NCBI GenBank assembly: GCA_037903475.1
Contig: JBAJFG010000567.1
Span: 85,001 to 149,000, forward strand
DNA from: Ancylostoma caninum
Taxonomy: Eukaryota > Nematoda > Chromadorea > Rhabditida > Ancylostomatidae
Reading direction: 5' to 3'
Length of the DNA: 64,000 bases
The position numbers were made by a program, and so were the translations under genes. This document shows positions 1 through 11,659 of this stretch, in pieces (position 1 is the first letter of the stretch; each line of letters begins with the position of its first letter). Below the pieces are notes generated by a model. The model had not been told where the DNA came from. It saw only the letters and a program-made list of their open reading frames with translations, and searched no databases.

Positions 1-11
1 ATCATTACAGT

Positions 12-239
12 TTACAATGGGGATTGTAGAGATAGCAGAATGCATGCATTTATAGATATGGGGAAACTTGTTGGGTAGCATGTTTGGAATCTTCGTTGAA
101 TTGCTTGTGAGTGCTGGGTTGTGACAGGATGGCTCTGTTCTATGTCTTTTAAGAGTTTTTTTTCTGCTGTTGAAATGCTAGAAGTGCGCTTGAAGCATTC
201 CGATAGTATCATGGCAACCAAGTCGAAAAAAGATAAAGT
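12..239 (-). CDS. candidate 3'-terminal exon, unrecognised protein
   Basis: On the minus strand an acceptor of the form TTCGAATTCAG precedes 75 sense codons ending in TAA at 12-14. The protein reads coherently (it begins TLSFFDLVAMILSECFKR), is mixed polar and hydrophobic, and has four scattered cysteines. I do not recognise it. It could be the last exon of a gene whose earlier exons lie at higher coordinates on the minus strand. It cannot simply be spliced after the 1148-1438 exon, because that exon has its own stop. No poly(A) signal can be seen because the window ends 11 bases downstream. The support is only an open frame plus an acceptor, so it may be chance. Confidence 0.3.
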   Translation of the reverse strand, partial: TLSFFDLVAMILSECFKRTSSISTAEKKLLKDIEQSHPVTTQHSQAIQRRFQTCYPTSFPISINACILLSLQSPL

Positions 240-1147
240 CTGAATTCGAAGGAAACATGAAGTTCGGAGGTAATGCATTCAAATTATCTTGTTTCTACTA
301 GACGTTTGACTCGTTATCGATAAGCCGATATCGAGTAAATCGAGTAATCTAAACTCCCACTCTTTTTCGATCAATCAGTACCATGGCTTCATATTGTACA
401 GTTAGCCCAGTATCCAATAGCAGCACTGAGTCGAAATTCGATCTATTCAAACTGTGTCTATCTGAAAGTCGAATAGTCATTCGAGTCAAATCTCTAGTTT
501 CTACGTGAATCCTATTGAATACTCAATTTTCTACTCGAGTGGTCGAGGAATAGCAGGAGCGGAAGCGGTTGAAGAGGATTGGTCGTATTGCAATTAATCT
601 GGTGAAGGCTGGTTACAGGAACACCAGCCTTATGCGGATCTGGTTAGCACCTGTCTCAAGTTTCTGGACTTTTACCGGTTATCCTAGTTTTACTACTTCC
701 TGCCCCCCCCCCCTCTTTCTACTTCTTTGTGTGAGGACCAGTGTATGGCCCCGGTGGTGTTTTGTGTGCTGTGAATTTGTTCGTCCCCATGAGGACGTAG
801 CTTTTCGTGAGTGTGAGTGTGCGTGTTGCATTTGTTTTCATCGCCAGCGATGCAGACTCGCATGGCGAGGCTGCTGACGATCAATAGCCCACCCGGCGAC
901 GGCTTATGCCTCTCCTCGGAGACTATTTGTTGTGCATGTTCGCCACGTGCTGCTCCGTTTTCACCACATTTTTACATGTAATTTGTGTTCAACGTCCTAC
1001 TCTGGTCTCTCTGTTATCATGCTTTCATCCATTTAATCCGGAATCTTTGAATCTCTGAAGTTTGAGATTTAGAAATAACATTCTTTTTAGTTTTGTTGTC
1101 TTTTCAAGCCTGTGGTAGCATAGTGACTGGTAAGCGGCTGTTTTTCT

Positions 1148-1438
1148 TCACTTTAACAATTGTTCAAGTTCCCTGCGACAACTTTTGAGGTTTAGCAGAA
1201 CAATTTCGAGTGACTTTTCAGTGGCTCTCTTTCTTTTGGAGTACGCTTTCTTTCTGCTGAAGTACAGGTCCTGTAGTTTCATTCTGGGAGTTTGTGACTG
1301 TCCAATAAGCTGCGCGATAGTAGAGGCTAGCGAGACATTCTCCCTCTGACGCGAGGAGTTGCATAGGAAGCGAATTACGCTAATGCCTGTAGTTGTCATG
1401 GAAATGAAGTTCTCGCCTTTCGTGCCATGGAGTTCCCA
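1148..1438 (-). CDS. candidate 3'-terminal exon, basic coiled-coil-like C-terminus
   Basis: A strong minus-strand acceptor (GGTTTTTCAG) is followed in phase 0 by 96 sense codons and a TGA at 1148-1150. The first part contains GENFISMTTTGISVIRFLCN. The end is very basic and heptad-like (KKAYSKRKRATEKSLEIVLL, then LKSCRRELEQLLK), suggesting a short C-terminal coiled coil. I do not recognise the family. Upstream minus-strand sequence (1.5-2.0 kb) is open for 139 codons in one frame, but its composition is not convincing and I did not join it. The exact length in codons from acceptor to stop and the sensible composition favour a real exon. There is no independent support. Confidence 0.4.
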   Translation of the reverse strand, partial: WELHGTKGENFISMTTTGISVIRFLCNSSRQRENVSLASTIAQLIGQSQTPRMKLQDLYFSRKKAYSKRKRATEKSLEIVLLNLKSCRRELEQLLK

Positions 1439-4350
1439 CTGAAAAACCGCCTCTCTGGATGTTCTCGTCTACTCCTACACGTGATATCCGAGAAAGAGCG
1501 GTACGCGTATCTCCACTCGGAAATCCCACGTCAGCCATCTCATTCTTTGTTACTACGCTCCTCTATCTAAATCCGGGGAGAACAGACGCCACAACATCCT
1601 CTTAGGAGACTCATTTCCACAACAGCACTGCTTCGTCGACGAGACGCGGGCAGTGTGCCTATCCAGTAAGCAAGTTGTGTTTTCCTTCTGCTCGTACCCC
1701 CGCGTTGCGAGTTGCGTGTGTGTTGTGTGTGAGGGTCCTCTGAGTCTCTGCCACCTTCGTCGCCGTGTACCCACGTGCCACACCGCTGCCGGTTTCCGTT
1801 CGAACGTCGTCTGCCTACTCCTGTACTCAAATGGTGATCACTAGCGTTCGTCACTTCCCGAGGATTCCTCTTAGGAAATGGAAAACTTCGTGTTTTTCTA
1901 TGTTTCTGTTGATTTTTCGACATTCCATGACAAGTATTGACTTCTTCATGGCAAGATCGTCGAAGGCCAGAGATTCTACCTTTCAAGATTTTATATTAGA
2001 AACCGAAAATAACAATAAAGAAACAATTGTTTAATGTTCGTTTAGGGTCCCCATCTCTGAAATTGGAAACAGTGTTGTTCCCCGCCCCAAAAATGTTGCC
2101 TCCATCAAACTTGTTAGAAAAATTGCATTCCTACAGTATTAAATATTGTGTCTTATTTTTTCTTGTGAACGGTTGACAACATTACCTATATTCTCCTGAA
2201 ATGCAATATTATCTAGCTACTATCTTCAGTGGATGTAGTAAAAGTCAAAGTAAAATCAAATCAAGTCGAATTTGCATTTTCGAGCTCATATACTTGGAGT
2301 AGTTGACCGCTCATACTCGTCTACGGACACTTACCACCAGCACGCGCTGCATCAGGCCGTTTTGCCTTTTAGGTGCTATTCCAAAACAGCCGCGCGTGGT
2401 TCAAAAGATGCCCCACAGCGCCTTACTAATCATTTTAGGTCAAATCTAAGCTATCCTTATTGAGAAAAGACTGGCAACACCTTTTTTCTTCATACTGTTC
2501 TACCGGGGCCTGACGCGCGCGGGTGGTAAGTGTCCGATAATCGCTCATACTCTCTGCAAGGTTTGCTGCTGTGAGTATGAGATTTTGGCCGTAAGTTTAA
2601 GCATATGTGGTCGAGCAAAATTTTGAAAACTCTCGCCATGGCACTTCTATTCCTCTGGATTACGTTGCTTGCATGCTTTTGCTGTGCACGTTGCTGCGTT
2701 TTGGAATTTTATGTCGCTAATCAGCAGATTCTCTAGCATAACTCTGCAGTCATTGATTAACGTTCATTTGAAGGGGTTTTGCGTTCACACTGAAAGAATT
2801 CTGCGATATTTTTGCCATCCCCCCATCTAGAATACGCCTTCCACAAGCATTAACTTACTATTTTCCATTTGTCTGTGTATAATTGAGTGTCTCTAGCTCG
2901 ATCCGGCAAAAACAAAAGGGCATTATGACCGTGGGAGCGCTGTTATGAGTTGGTGCTCATTCATTCCATATGACACCAGCATTATCTGCTTCATTTGTCC
3001 TTCTCTAGGAATACACATTCTTTGCTTTGCGAGCTATTTCATCTCTGTAGCATGGAATAAAAATTTAATTTTTGTCCCAGAATATACGATTGCTGTGTCG
3101 CGGTTACATACAGTTAGAATTATTTTGGCCCGCTCTTCAATAATCTACATGGTGACAACAAAGTCTTTGGCCAGAGACTTTGCAATAATTATTTCTTGTG
3201 TTTTGTCAGGAAATCCATGACTCTGTATTCATGTTGCCTACCCAAATGTCTCAAACAAATGCGCAAAATTTGATAACCCATAGCTCTATTTGAATCTTGT
3301 ACGACCAGCAAATATGAAACGAGGTAGAAGTGGAAATGGCCGCAAGTAGGGCTTCGAACACATCCTTTCCAAGAACTCCTTTTAGTTCGCTGTACAGTTC
3401 ACCAATATTCTGCCCAGTATTCAAGAGGGTAGAAGCTTTCTGTCCTAAGGAGATCGGTATGATAAACTAGTTTTTTTTTTCAACCAAAAAAGGTCAATAG
3501 GTTGTTACCTCTACTTTTTCCTACTAAAACTCACAAAACAAAGAGCAAAAGTGGACAGAGCGAAATCCTAAGAGGTATGTTATTTCGTAGGCTTAAGCAC
3601 ATCTGACAAAAATAGGGTGGGCATTTGACAAAAGTTTTTCATCAAGTTTCAGAAGAAAGAACAGCGCAGGGTTGGTTCAGACCCCCAGTTTTTGACTTCA
3701 CCAAATCAGTCATATTTGCTTAATAATTAGCGCGCTCCCTGAAACGAAGACATCTGGATCTCTGAGGTGCAGTTCTCAGAACGCAGGATTAGTGCTAACT
3801 TTCCATGAAGTACCAGCTCCCTTGGTTTAGAGCTAAGAAGAAAACGAGACCATAAAAACTCGACCAAGTTGCTGCCCTTGTACGTTGCAGTCGCCGACGG
3901 TTTGGTCGACTCTACGGAGAGGCCAAGAGAGATATCCAGAACCCAAGATTGGATTCTTAAAGCGCATGAATTCTATATAGCCCAGATAAATTTCTAAATT
4001 GCCACCCCATCTAATCCCAGTTTTACAATTTGTTATATTCGGCCAAAGACTTTGTTGTTACCCTGTAGTTAGAAATATGGACATATCATGATTCACTTTG
4101 AGGAGTCTTCTCTCTCTTGTTTACTAATTTTCGCAGTTTTCTTGCTAATTTTCTTGGACGGAATTGGCTTTTTTTTGTTTTTTTTTGTTCAGAAATCCGG
4201 ACTGCTGTCTACATGATTCGGCGCTCCACTCTTTTTTGTCGCTTTTTTTTTTGTTCGTTAGCGAATGTTTCATAGGAGAACAAGCCGGAGCATTTTTTTT
4301 TCGTCCGCCGCCATACCTAGTAGAAGAAGCATGATAGTGTTAATATAGAA
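1439..4350. other. no gene seen
   Basis: Short overlapping open frames occur on both strands around 1.55-2.03 kb, a GC-richer stretch that might be a promoter or 5' region. None has splice signals or recognisable composition. 2.04-4.35 kb is AT-rich, with several poly-T tracts. Confidence 0.4.
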
Positions 4351-5060
4351 CTAGACGGTGTACCCGGCTTCGCTCGGGTGTTCAACTTCTCCCGGTCATT
4401 TAAGGCTGAGACCAACACTTGTTGAACCAAAAAAAAAATCATTTGTTCATTATTTGTGATCGGCTCAAGTGACCCCTCTTCACCCCTCCCCTTCCCTCAG
4501 AAAATAGGGTGAGGTTGCTCGACTGGTAAATAAATCCTTCTAAAATGCTTGCCTTATCCACGTTCAGCGTTTCGGAAAGTCCCAGAAGACACGTTCTCAC
4601 CCACCCGTGTGCAAGAATGCCGAAAAATCAATAAAATCGATAAATCGATATTTCGCCGAAAATGGTTATCATATTCGTGTTCAGCGTATTGAGATGCCCC
4701 AACGTGTCTTTACCACCCGATTGGCAAAAATAGAAAAAAATCAATAAAATCAATAAATCGATGATTTAGCGCAAAAGGGTTATCATAGTCGTGTTCAGCG
4801 TATTGAGGAACCTCAGTACGCATATTCTCGCCAGTCCCTGGGCAAAAATAGCGAAAAATCAGTAAAATCGATATATTCGATGAAACAATGGATAATCCCA
4901 GGTGCAAAGTTGCCTATAACCTCCGCCGGTCCTCGATGGACCTGCATGCAAAATTTGGTTCGGATCGGAGAATCCTCCGCGATTTCTATTCCGAACATAC
5001 ATACAAACACACAAACTCGCAAACACACAAACTTTCACTTGTATATATATACAGATGTAG
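4351..5060. repeat. dispersed repeat with three internal ~120-bp tandem units
   Basis: It opens with GGTGTACCCGGCTTCGCTCG and closes with a CA-rich stretch (ACATACAAACACACAAAC), then a TATATATATACAGA tail. Between them lie three diverged tandem units at about 4556-4675, 4676-4795 and 4796-4880. Each contains 'gtgttcagcgtattgag' or a close variant and ends 'aaaatcaataaaatcgata' or similar. The asymmetric ends suggest a SINE- or Helitron-like dispersed repeat rather than an inverted-repeat element. The two minus-strand open frames here (4710-5028) repeat the same peptide pattern (FIDFIDFFLFLP, YIDFTDFSLFLP), a consequence of the tandem units. Confidence 0.55.
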
Positions 5061-5759
5061 TATTTGTTTTTAAATCTGAAAATGGAGAGTGGCTGGCTAC
5101 TTGCGCCATTTTATTTGAAGATCTTTCTTTATAGTTATGTTTTTCTATTCTTTTTTCGGCATGTGTTCATCACCTGCTTGACTTTTTTTTCTGTTAATTA
5201 TTGTCGGATATCAGGCGGGTGGAAGTCAGGCTCTCCGTGTGTTTAACGTCATTGGTGGGGCGGGGGTTACCCCCTGGCGCCAGCAAGTGCAATGACGTTT
5301 TGAATGGGTCTAGCTTTGAAATGTTCCAGCCGGCACCTAGCTATTAGAAGCCGTCGTTCAGCATGCCGGTTGCGCGGGGTGAACCAGTATACCCGTTTGT
5401 CGAACTGCCGGTATTGCTCTCATGACTCCGCCACGAATGAGGGCATCTTGATGGTTGATGTGAGTGGCGGTTTCAAAAGCTATGTGCCCTCTGTGAGCTT
5501 ATGTTATGTCCACGTAACTACTACTCAATAATAGCTTGCACTTGTTGTGTTAAACAGGGTTGACAACCTGAACTACTATATGCATGTGGAAATAGATTAA
5601 TACATATTTTTTTTGTGCCGCCTTCATGACTTCTATCTGTGCAACTACAGCTATCACTCATTATTGCCTTACTAACTCAGTTCATGTTCTGTTTTTTCTA
5701 TATAAGTTCCGTGTTTCCAAATGTTGAATGGTTACTAACCTAGCACGCCTATGTGCGTA

Positions 5760-5795
5760 ATAAATAAATAAATATATATATATATATATATAAAC
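5760..5795. repeat. AAAT/AT microsatellite
   Basis: A run of AAATA units passes into about eleven AT dinucleotides. Confidence 0.85.
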
Positions 5796-5870
5796 AAATA
5801 TGGAGTAGATAGTTCAGCGAACCATCGTCGCGTACAGTTATTAATTTCCTTTCTCTCTTTCTTTTCTTAG

Positions 5871-6004
5871 ACTTTGCTAATGGAAACTCTGATGCAGATG
5901 TCGGACTTCATATCATTGCCGTTTGTCCCCGATTTGTTGACGAGTCGCTCAGGGGACTTGCCGGATTGTTGCGCCTGGCTGTTGTACTCGACGTGCACTT
6001 TTGA
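5871..6004 (+). CDS. weak candidate 3'-terminal exon
   Basis: A long pyrimidine tract ending CTTTTCTTAG precedes two competing open frames. One (entry phase 1) reads ADVGLHIIAVCPRFVDESLR and stops at 6002-6004. The other (phase 0) reads METLMQMSDFISLPF and stops at 6039. I cannot choose between them and recognise neither. The acceptor is better than the coding evidence. Confidence 0.2.
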
Positions 6005-6929
6005 CATCACGTGTTCACTTTGTACGCATTCACGCTGATTGATTCAAGCGGCAGAGGATTAGCTGCTCATCGGATGTTGAGCGACTTTCACGTAGATGAA
6101 AATTACTACAACAGTTGTATGCTATCCTTTCTTCAATACGCTATTCCACTGTAGGAGCTTGGGTCCGTACTTAGCTGTTTATGCAAAAAGCTCTTGGGAG
6201 ATCATATCTGCACATCTGCGTAGTCATTTCTCTCCTCGCCAGAGAACTACAGATTGCGCTGTGACCGTATTTTTCCGTATGTTTATTCGAACTTCTATTT
6301 CGGTCTGGGTAGTAAGCAAGAATTGTTGAAAAATGGTTGTATTGTGTTTGCACTTCGAGTGCTAGCTACGTGCATGACTCCACTTTAATATCTGCGTTAT
6401 CTTGCTAAACAAAGTTCCCTTGAAATTGCCAATGATAGCGCCTTTCTTCCTGCTTCTGTATCCAATTATTGTAGCTAGTCGGCTCTGTTATTGCTTTGTT
6501 AATAGGATCATCTTTTGCACTTTTAAGGAGGCAGCTATCCTTCATCACAAATCTTGCCCCATGTAGTTAGAGTAGCGACAGCCTATTTCGTACACTTTCA
6601 CATAACAGTATCACTGGAATGTTTTTGCACTCTTTCGCCCTGTTGATTCGTTGACGTAGGGAGTTATTAGAGTGGGATCGATGCATATTTCGTTTCGAAC
6701 GCAACGAGAAACATCTGTGATAATGGATCTCTCACTGGAACTATGTACATGCCTTTCTGAAGCCAGACTCGAATGTGGGAGTCAATTTTTCCTATTAAAC
6801 GGACAGGTTCCGACCAGGAAGCAGATCACGAGCGTACTATGTGCCAGTCTTCAATCATTTGAAATGGCTACCTGAATTTGCGAAGTTTTTCCAGTTTCCT
6901 TTTCTTACTTAGGGATATAGTGTTGACCG

Positions 6930-7105
6930 AATCGAATAATATTCGAATAATTATTCAAATACTCGATTATTCGAAACATTCGAATATCCGAAAAAATGAT
7001 TATTCGAATTATTCGAATATTCGAGTGTTTGCCCATCCTTAAATATTCGTTTATTCGAATATCCGAAGACCATGAAGTATTTGGAAATTCGGATATTCGG
7101 TCAGA
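6930..7105. repeat. ATTCGAAT palindromic array
   Basis: Degenerate reiterations of ATTCGAAT, ATTATTCG and similar self-complementary octamers. The array reads almost the same on both strands, so short open frames rich in I, R, N and S (for example SNIRIIRI) appear on both strands. Confidence 0.8.
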
Positions 7106-7502
7106 ATTCCCACCGACTAATCGAATACATATTCCCTTGTGCACACGGTATGCCAGACTTGAAATAAGCAACAATACCTTAATTTTATGTTTGAATAATG
7201 ATTAACGACTGCGCATTTCGAACATTCTTCAAAGGCAGTGTACCACCTCGTTCTTCATGTTGACGATTTCAATTTTTTTCTTCCGTCTATTGATCTTCGT
7301 GTCACGCCGTCTCTAATAATGTACGTCAAAACTCATAGAGATGACGAAAACCCCGTTTCTAATAGTGTCGAAGTACCTGCTCCTCCAGGCTGCCCGCCAA
7401 AGCTGCAAAGACGGACCAATAAGTCTTGACCAGTCCGATCGATAAGATCAACAGTGATACGCGGGTTGCCTAGTCAATTCGTTGCAGCAAACTGGTGTAG
7501 AC

Positions 7503-7612
7503 CAGGGATGAGCGGATACGAGATTTTCTGCGACCGGTTACGGTGAGGATAACGGATAGGCCGAAAATGACCGGATAACGGATACCGGATAACGGATAAC
7601 GGATAAGTGATT
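7503..7612. repeat. GGATAACGGATA simple repeat with CAGGGATGAGCGG start
   Basis: CAGGGATGAGCGGATACGAG begins a run of GGATAAC and CCGGATAAC units. The start resembles the CAGGGRTGTGCG ends of the hAT-like elements at 12892 and 58850, but no matching right end was seen. Confidence 0.5.
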
Positions 7613-7974
7613 CAGATGCTTAAAAAAAAACACCACGTTTTATGTTGTTGCAAAATCCGCAATGGCATTCAGCAGAAATGGAGAACGGATCCGAGATTGG
7701 CGTAATCGACTTAATAGTATGAGCTCTATCCCATTTCGGAGCACTATGGCCATTTGTTTTCCATCCCTTATGAGCAGAAGAAAAATAAGAATTAGTGCAA
7801 GTAATGATTAGCTAATATGTTTTCACTCTTTTTACTGAACTGAAGTTCTGTGCTCACACTTTGTAAACTACATACCTTACGAAGGAAGTAAACCATGGGA
7901 GATTTCCTACAGATTCTCACAAGAAACAGTTTCAAATTCTATTTAGGTACTTTTAACAGAGTCCCGTACTTGAA

Positions 7975-8205
7975 ATATCCGAACATTCGCTGAAATTAGT
8001 CGAATATTCGAACATCCGAATATTCGAGAGGTTAAAATAGTCGAATATCCGGACATTCGACCATTTCAAAATATTCGATAATTCGAATGTTCGAATATTC
8101 GACGGTTTTAAAATATTCATTCATACGAATATTCGACTACTCGATGAATTCAAAGTATACGTTTGTTCGAATATTCGGATATTCGAAAAAAAATTTTCGG
8201 ATGCA
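7975..8205. repeat. ATTCGAAT palindromic array
   Basis: Second array of ATTCGAATATTCGA-type units, here with CCGAACATTCG variants, ending close to GGATGCAACACTC. Confidence 0.8.
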
Positions 8206-9029
8206 ACACTCTACTTAGGACCTATTTTTTATCTGTTTTGAAGTGAGTTTTTGCTACAATGCCCGTCTTACTCGGTTGTGTTTTGGGTATGACTCTCTCA
8301 TATTATTGATGGATTCTCTATTAACTAGCTACTCAACTGAATAAATAGTAATCAAATAATAAAGTAAAGCTCTTATTGCGATGGGCTAGGTACCGGTAAT
8401 GATAGGAGGCTGCGCCTAACATAGTTGCCGGTTGCAGAGAAAATAAGTCTTGTAGGCTAAGGGAAGGCTATTAGTTTTCGATCATCCGATCAGTCAGTTG
8501 TGTTTCCTAAGGTAAAATAAATGGCTGAAATGTTGCACTAGTGTTGACTGAGGAGGATCCTTCGATTTTTTCGATTCTCGTTTTTTTTGTTTTTTTTTTC
8601 GTCTGGTCGTCAGATACGTGGTGCCGCAACCCAAAATGCCCTTAATAAAAGCCAAGGTAGTAAAAACGAGGGGAAGAGCGACTCATGCGCAAATTTTCAG
8701 AAACTCCATTGGAAGGGACAATTTGCTTTTTAATCATTCGACAGTGGATTCCCTTCCTTGTTTTTTTTTGTGAAACTCTTCATACGAACCGCTGAGTCTA
8801 ACATTTTGTTACAATATAAGTTTCTCGTTATTTTATGGCCATCTGTTGAGGTTACAGTACAGTTACCATAACGTGTACTATATATTGGATTGAAAAAGCC
8901 GAATAATTTTGTTGCATCAATCACCAGTGTAGGGAACAATTTAAACATCTAGATCTTCGAGAATGAGAAAGCCCCAAAGCTCTTTTTCTTTTCCGTACAG
9001 TACTGTATTGGTATCCAATATTGTAAAAT

Positions 9030-9095
9030 TCGATTTCTCCAAATATTCGAAATCGAATATTTTTGCCTTTGAATATCGAATATTTCGAATGAATG
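9030..9095. repeat. short ATTCGAAT cluster
   Basis: A cluster of ATATTCGAAATCGAATAT units next to the mariner-type element, a shorter relative of the arrays at 6.9, 8.0, 32.8 and 35.4 kb. Confidence 0.6.
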
Positions 9096-9232
9096 GAGCA
9101 ATTCTAATGTTCCAACATTAGAGACCAGCGTAGAGCTGCATGGGAGAGAAGAATTCTCATTTTCGAATGTCTGGGTGTTTAATCGTTTCATACATTATTA
9201 ATTCGAGTAACGAAATTATTCAGTGCAATGTA

Positions 9233-10112
9233 TTAGGTTGATGCGAAAGAAATGGCGCCACTTTTTCAAGAACATATAATTTTACTTAGACAAAGCATTA
9301 TATCCAGATATGATAACACACTTGTAGAGCGGAGGAACCTCTTCTATTCGGTGAGTATAAGAGATTTTCCCAGCTGTTAGGAGTCGTGAAATAATTGAAA
9401 ATATCCAGAAAACTCGTTCTGAATTTTCGAAATTTCCTGGACTTTTCTATCACACGACAGGCGATGCTGTCCACAACACCTTCTTTGTATTAGTTCATGA
9501 TGTCAGTACTTGCTCCATATGTGAGGTCTGGTGCAATGGCTTCGCTGTTGGAGAAATGTGGATGAGCACATTTTGAAGCATTTTCCTTATTATTTCTTGT
9601 ATTCTTGATGGATGGTTCTCTCCAACCTGCTTTGCAGAAAGTACACCTTCAACAACACCTACCGCGATATTGGCTCCGAAGAGTCGCGAACTCTTTGTTG
9701 GAAAAACGCTTGAGACTCCCAAAAGTCCATTCTCTGCAATCCAAATTTCGGTCAAAATTTGCTTCCGAGGGCTGACTTGAACTTTGATAATTTAATTGGG
9801 AAACTCCTGTGTAGTCATCATATTCTTCAGGAAAATTTTGTAGTATTTCTACTGCTTTTGCCAGCTCCAGAAGCTCTTACTCCGGGAGGAAAAATTCTCC
9901 AAACATGACGATATAGAGACAAGGTTCTTCTTGTTCTTAGCTTCGCTGTTCCACCAGGTATAGACGTACGGCGTCAGGGACCTGCTCGTACGATAAGCAA
10001 TGGTCGCTGCTAATTAAATTACCTCTATGGTTTGCCGAAGTTATCATTCACCAAAGCTGCGAAAGAAAATAGAGTCAACTCAAAAAACGCCATTTCTTTT
10101 GCATCAACCTAA
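9233..10112. mobile_element. mariner-type non-autonomous element (880 bp)
   Basis: The left end reads TTAGGTTGATGCGAAAGAAA and continues TGGCG. The right end is its complement, with one mismatch over 25 bp (it ends ATTTCTTTTGCATCAACCTAA). Both sides carry TA at 9231-9232 and 10113-10114, the expected target duplication. At 880 bp it is shorter than a full mariner (about 1.3 kb). I found no transposase motif in either strand of the interior, which holds only an 86-codon minus-strand frame at 9495-9755. It is probably a deletion derivative or a vehicle for unrelated filler sequence. Confidence 0.85.
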
Positions 10113-10832
10113 TACATATAGCATGTACTGCTCAAAGGAGCTACGCCACAAGGGTATTTGGGGAGTTTGCCTTATTTCATGTGTCAAGAGCGAATTAAGC
10201 TGGAGGGGGGTTGGGGAGGGAAACTTGCTATGTGTAGCCGGTTTCTCCGTCTTCGAGTAATCTTTAACATATGGACGGGCGCATTTCATAGGTAGCGACT
10301 TTATTCTTTATGGGCGCCAGTTTACGTTGTAACATGAGGTTTTTAAAAAGTTGCAGAACTTGTTATTAATTGGAGGCGGGAGAATCAGGCATTTTCTGAA
10401 AGGATGGGGTCTCGCATTGTTTGGAGATCGAGCAGTGTTTTGTTTCTGCGGAGTTAGCGGTGCATTTGATGACATACGCAGCCGAAGGACTTAGTCCTTG
10501 TTGTGCTACCTTGTTTGGTTAGTATCACACCTATTTTTCGATTCGGAATCTTTTGCAATTATTCCATAACTTCAATTCGTGAGACTATTTATTCCGTTAC
10601 TTTATTTACGTACTTATTTGCTATAGGTGTTCATGTATGAGATTCATTATAGGGTTTCATATTACTTATGTACTAGTGTTAAGTTTTCATGATCCAAAGC
10701 ATGTTAGGAGAGTTTAATGATTCGCAGCTATTAATTACGCTTCCCTTTTCCATTCATCGATACCATTTCACTCATAACTACTGGTAGTTGAAGTCCTCTA
10801 GCGAACTCATATCCGTTCTATTGAACAATCTA

Positions 10833-11030
10833 CAGGAAGCTCCAAATGTCCGCAGTCAAGAGGGCGTGGCCACGGCGCGGCTCCTTGATCAGACACAGGC
10901 GCTCTCTATGCTGCCTCTGTTTTCTCTGACTCTGCAGACAACCAGTGGCAGCATGCAGAGCGCCTGTGTCTCTGCCTAAAGCCGCGTCGTGGCCACGTCC
11001 TTCTTGACTGCGGACATTTGGAGCTTCCTG
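10833..11030. mobile_element. palindromic TA-flanked MITE
   Basis: The arms begin CAGGAAGCTCCAAATGTCCG and continue about 45 bp. The right arm is their near-perfect complement. TA dinucleotides lie at 10831-10832 and 11031-11032. A further inner inverted block (CAGGCGCTC / GAGCGCCTG) makes most of the 198 bp able to fold into one hairpin. The same peptide (LQEAPNVRSQEG) appears in open frames on both strands because of the symmetry, so those frames are not genes. Confidence 0.85.
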
Positions 11031-11584
11031 TAGCATATACAGTAAGTACATACTGACACGTATGGATACTCTTTTGTATTCATAGCCGAATAACCCGAGT
11101 GCATTATGACGTGTTCCTCTATTTACAGTGCATATGCGTTGGAGGGAGTGCAGTCAATTAGTAGAGTTACGCTCATCGATGACCTAGGCGACAGGGATGT
11201 GCGGGTTGCCAGTTATTTTCAATCGGTGTCAGCTTAGAGCACTTTGCTGGCCGATTTTCAAGGTCCAATATATGAAAAGCACAGAAACGTTGACACAGGC
11301 ACAGCTTCGAGTTTTGCATGGTTTTGTTTTATTTGTTCATTCGTTCCCTGGTGGAGTGTATTTTCCACGTTATCTAGGCAGCAGGTGAAATTTGCGCAGA
11401 ACATGCCAAAAAGCTCGTGCACGTCACCTATCATCATGCACTTGTTATTTTTCAAGATTTTCCACATGATCACAGGAAAATCATTGTACGATAGCGATGT
11501 AATGGTGAAAATGGTTGAAATTCGTGCCATTTCATCACTTTTGAAAGTTTGATTTCGTATTTATTCCTTTAAAATTTGGGCCAT

Positions 11585-11655
11585 CAGGACTCCCAAACTG
11601 GCGGACAGACCACCTTTTCTTGCCACGCCCGCTCCTCCTGTATGCGTCAGGCAGT
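11585..11655. mobile_element. fragment of the GGCGGA hAT MITE family
   Basis: GGACTCCCAAACTGGCGGAC followed by CACCTTTTCTTGCCACGCCC and TATGCGTC resembles the right third of the element at 19591-19859. No left end is visible. Confidence 0.45.
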
Positions 11656-11659
11656 GATT

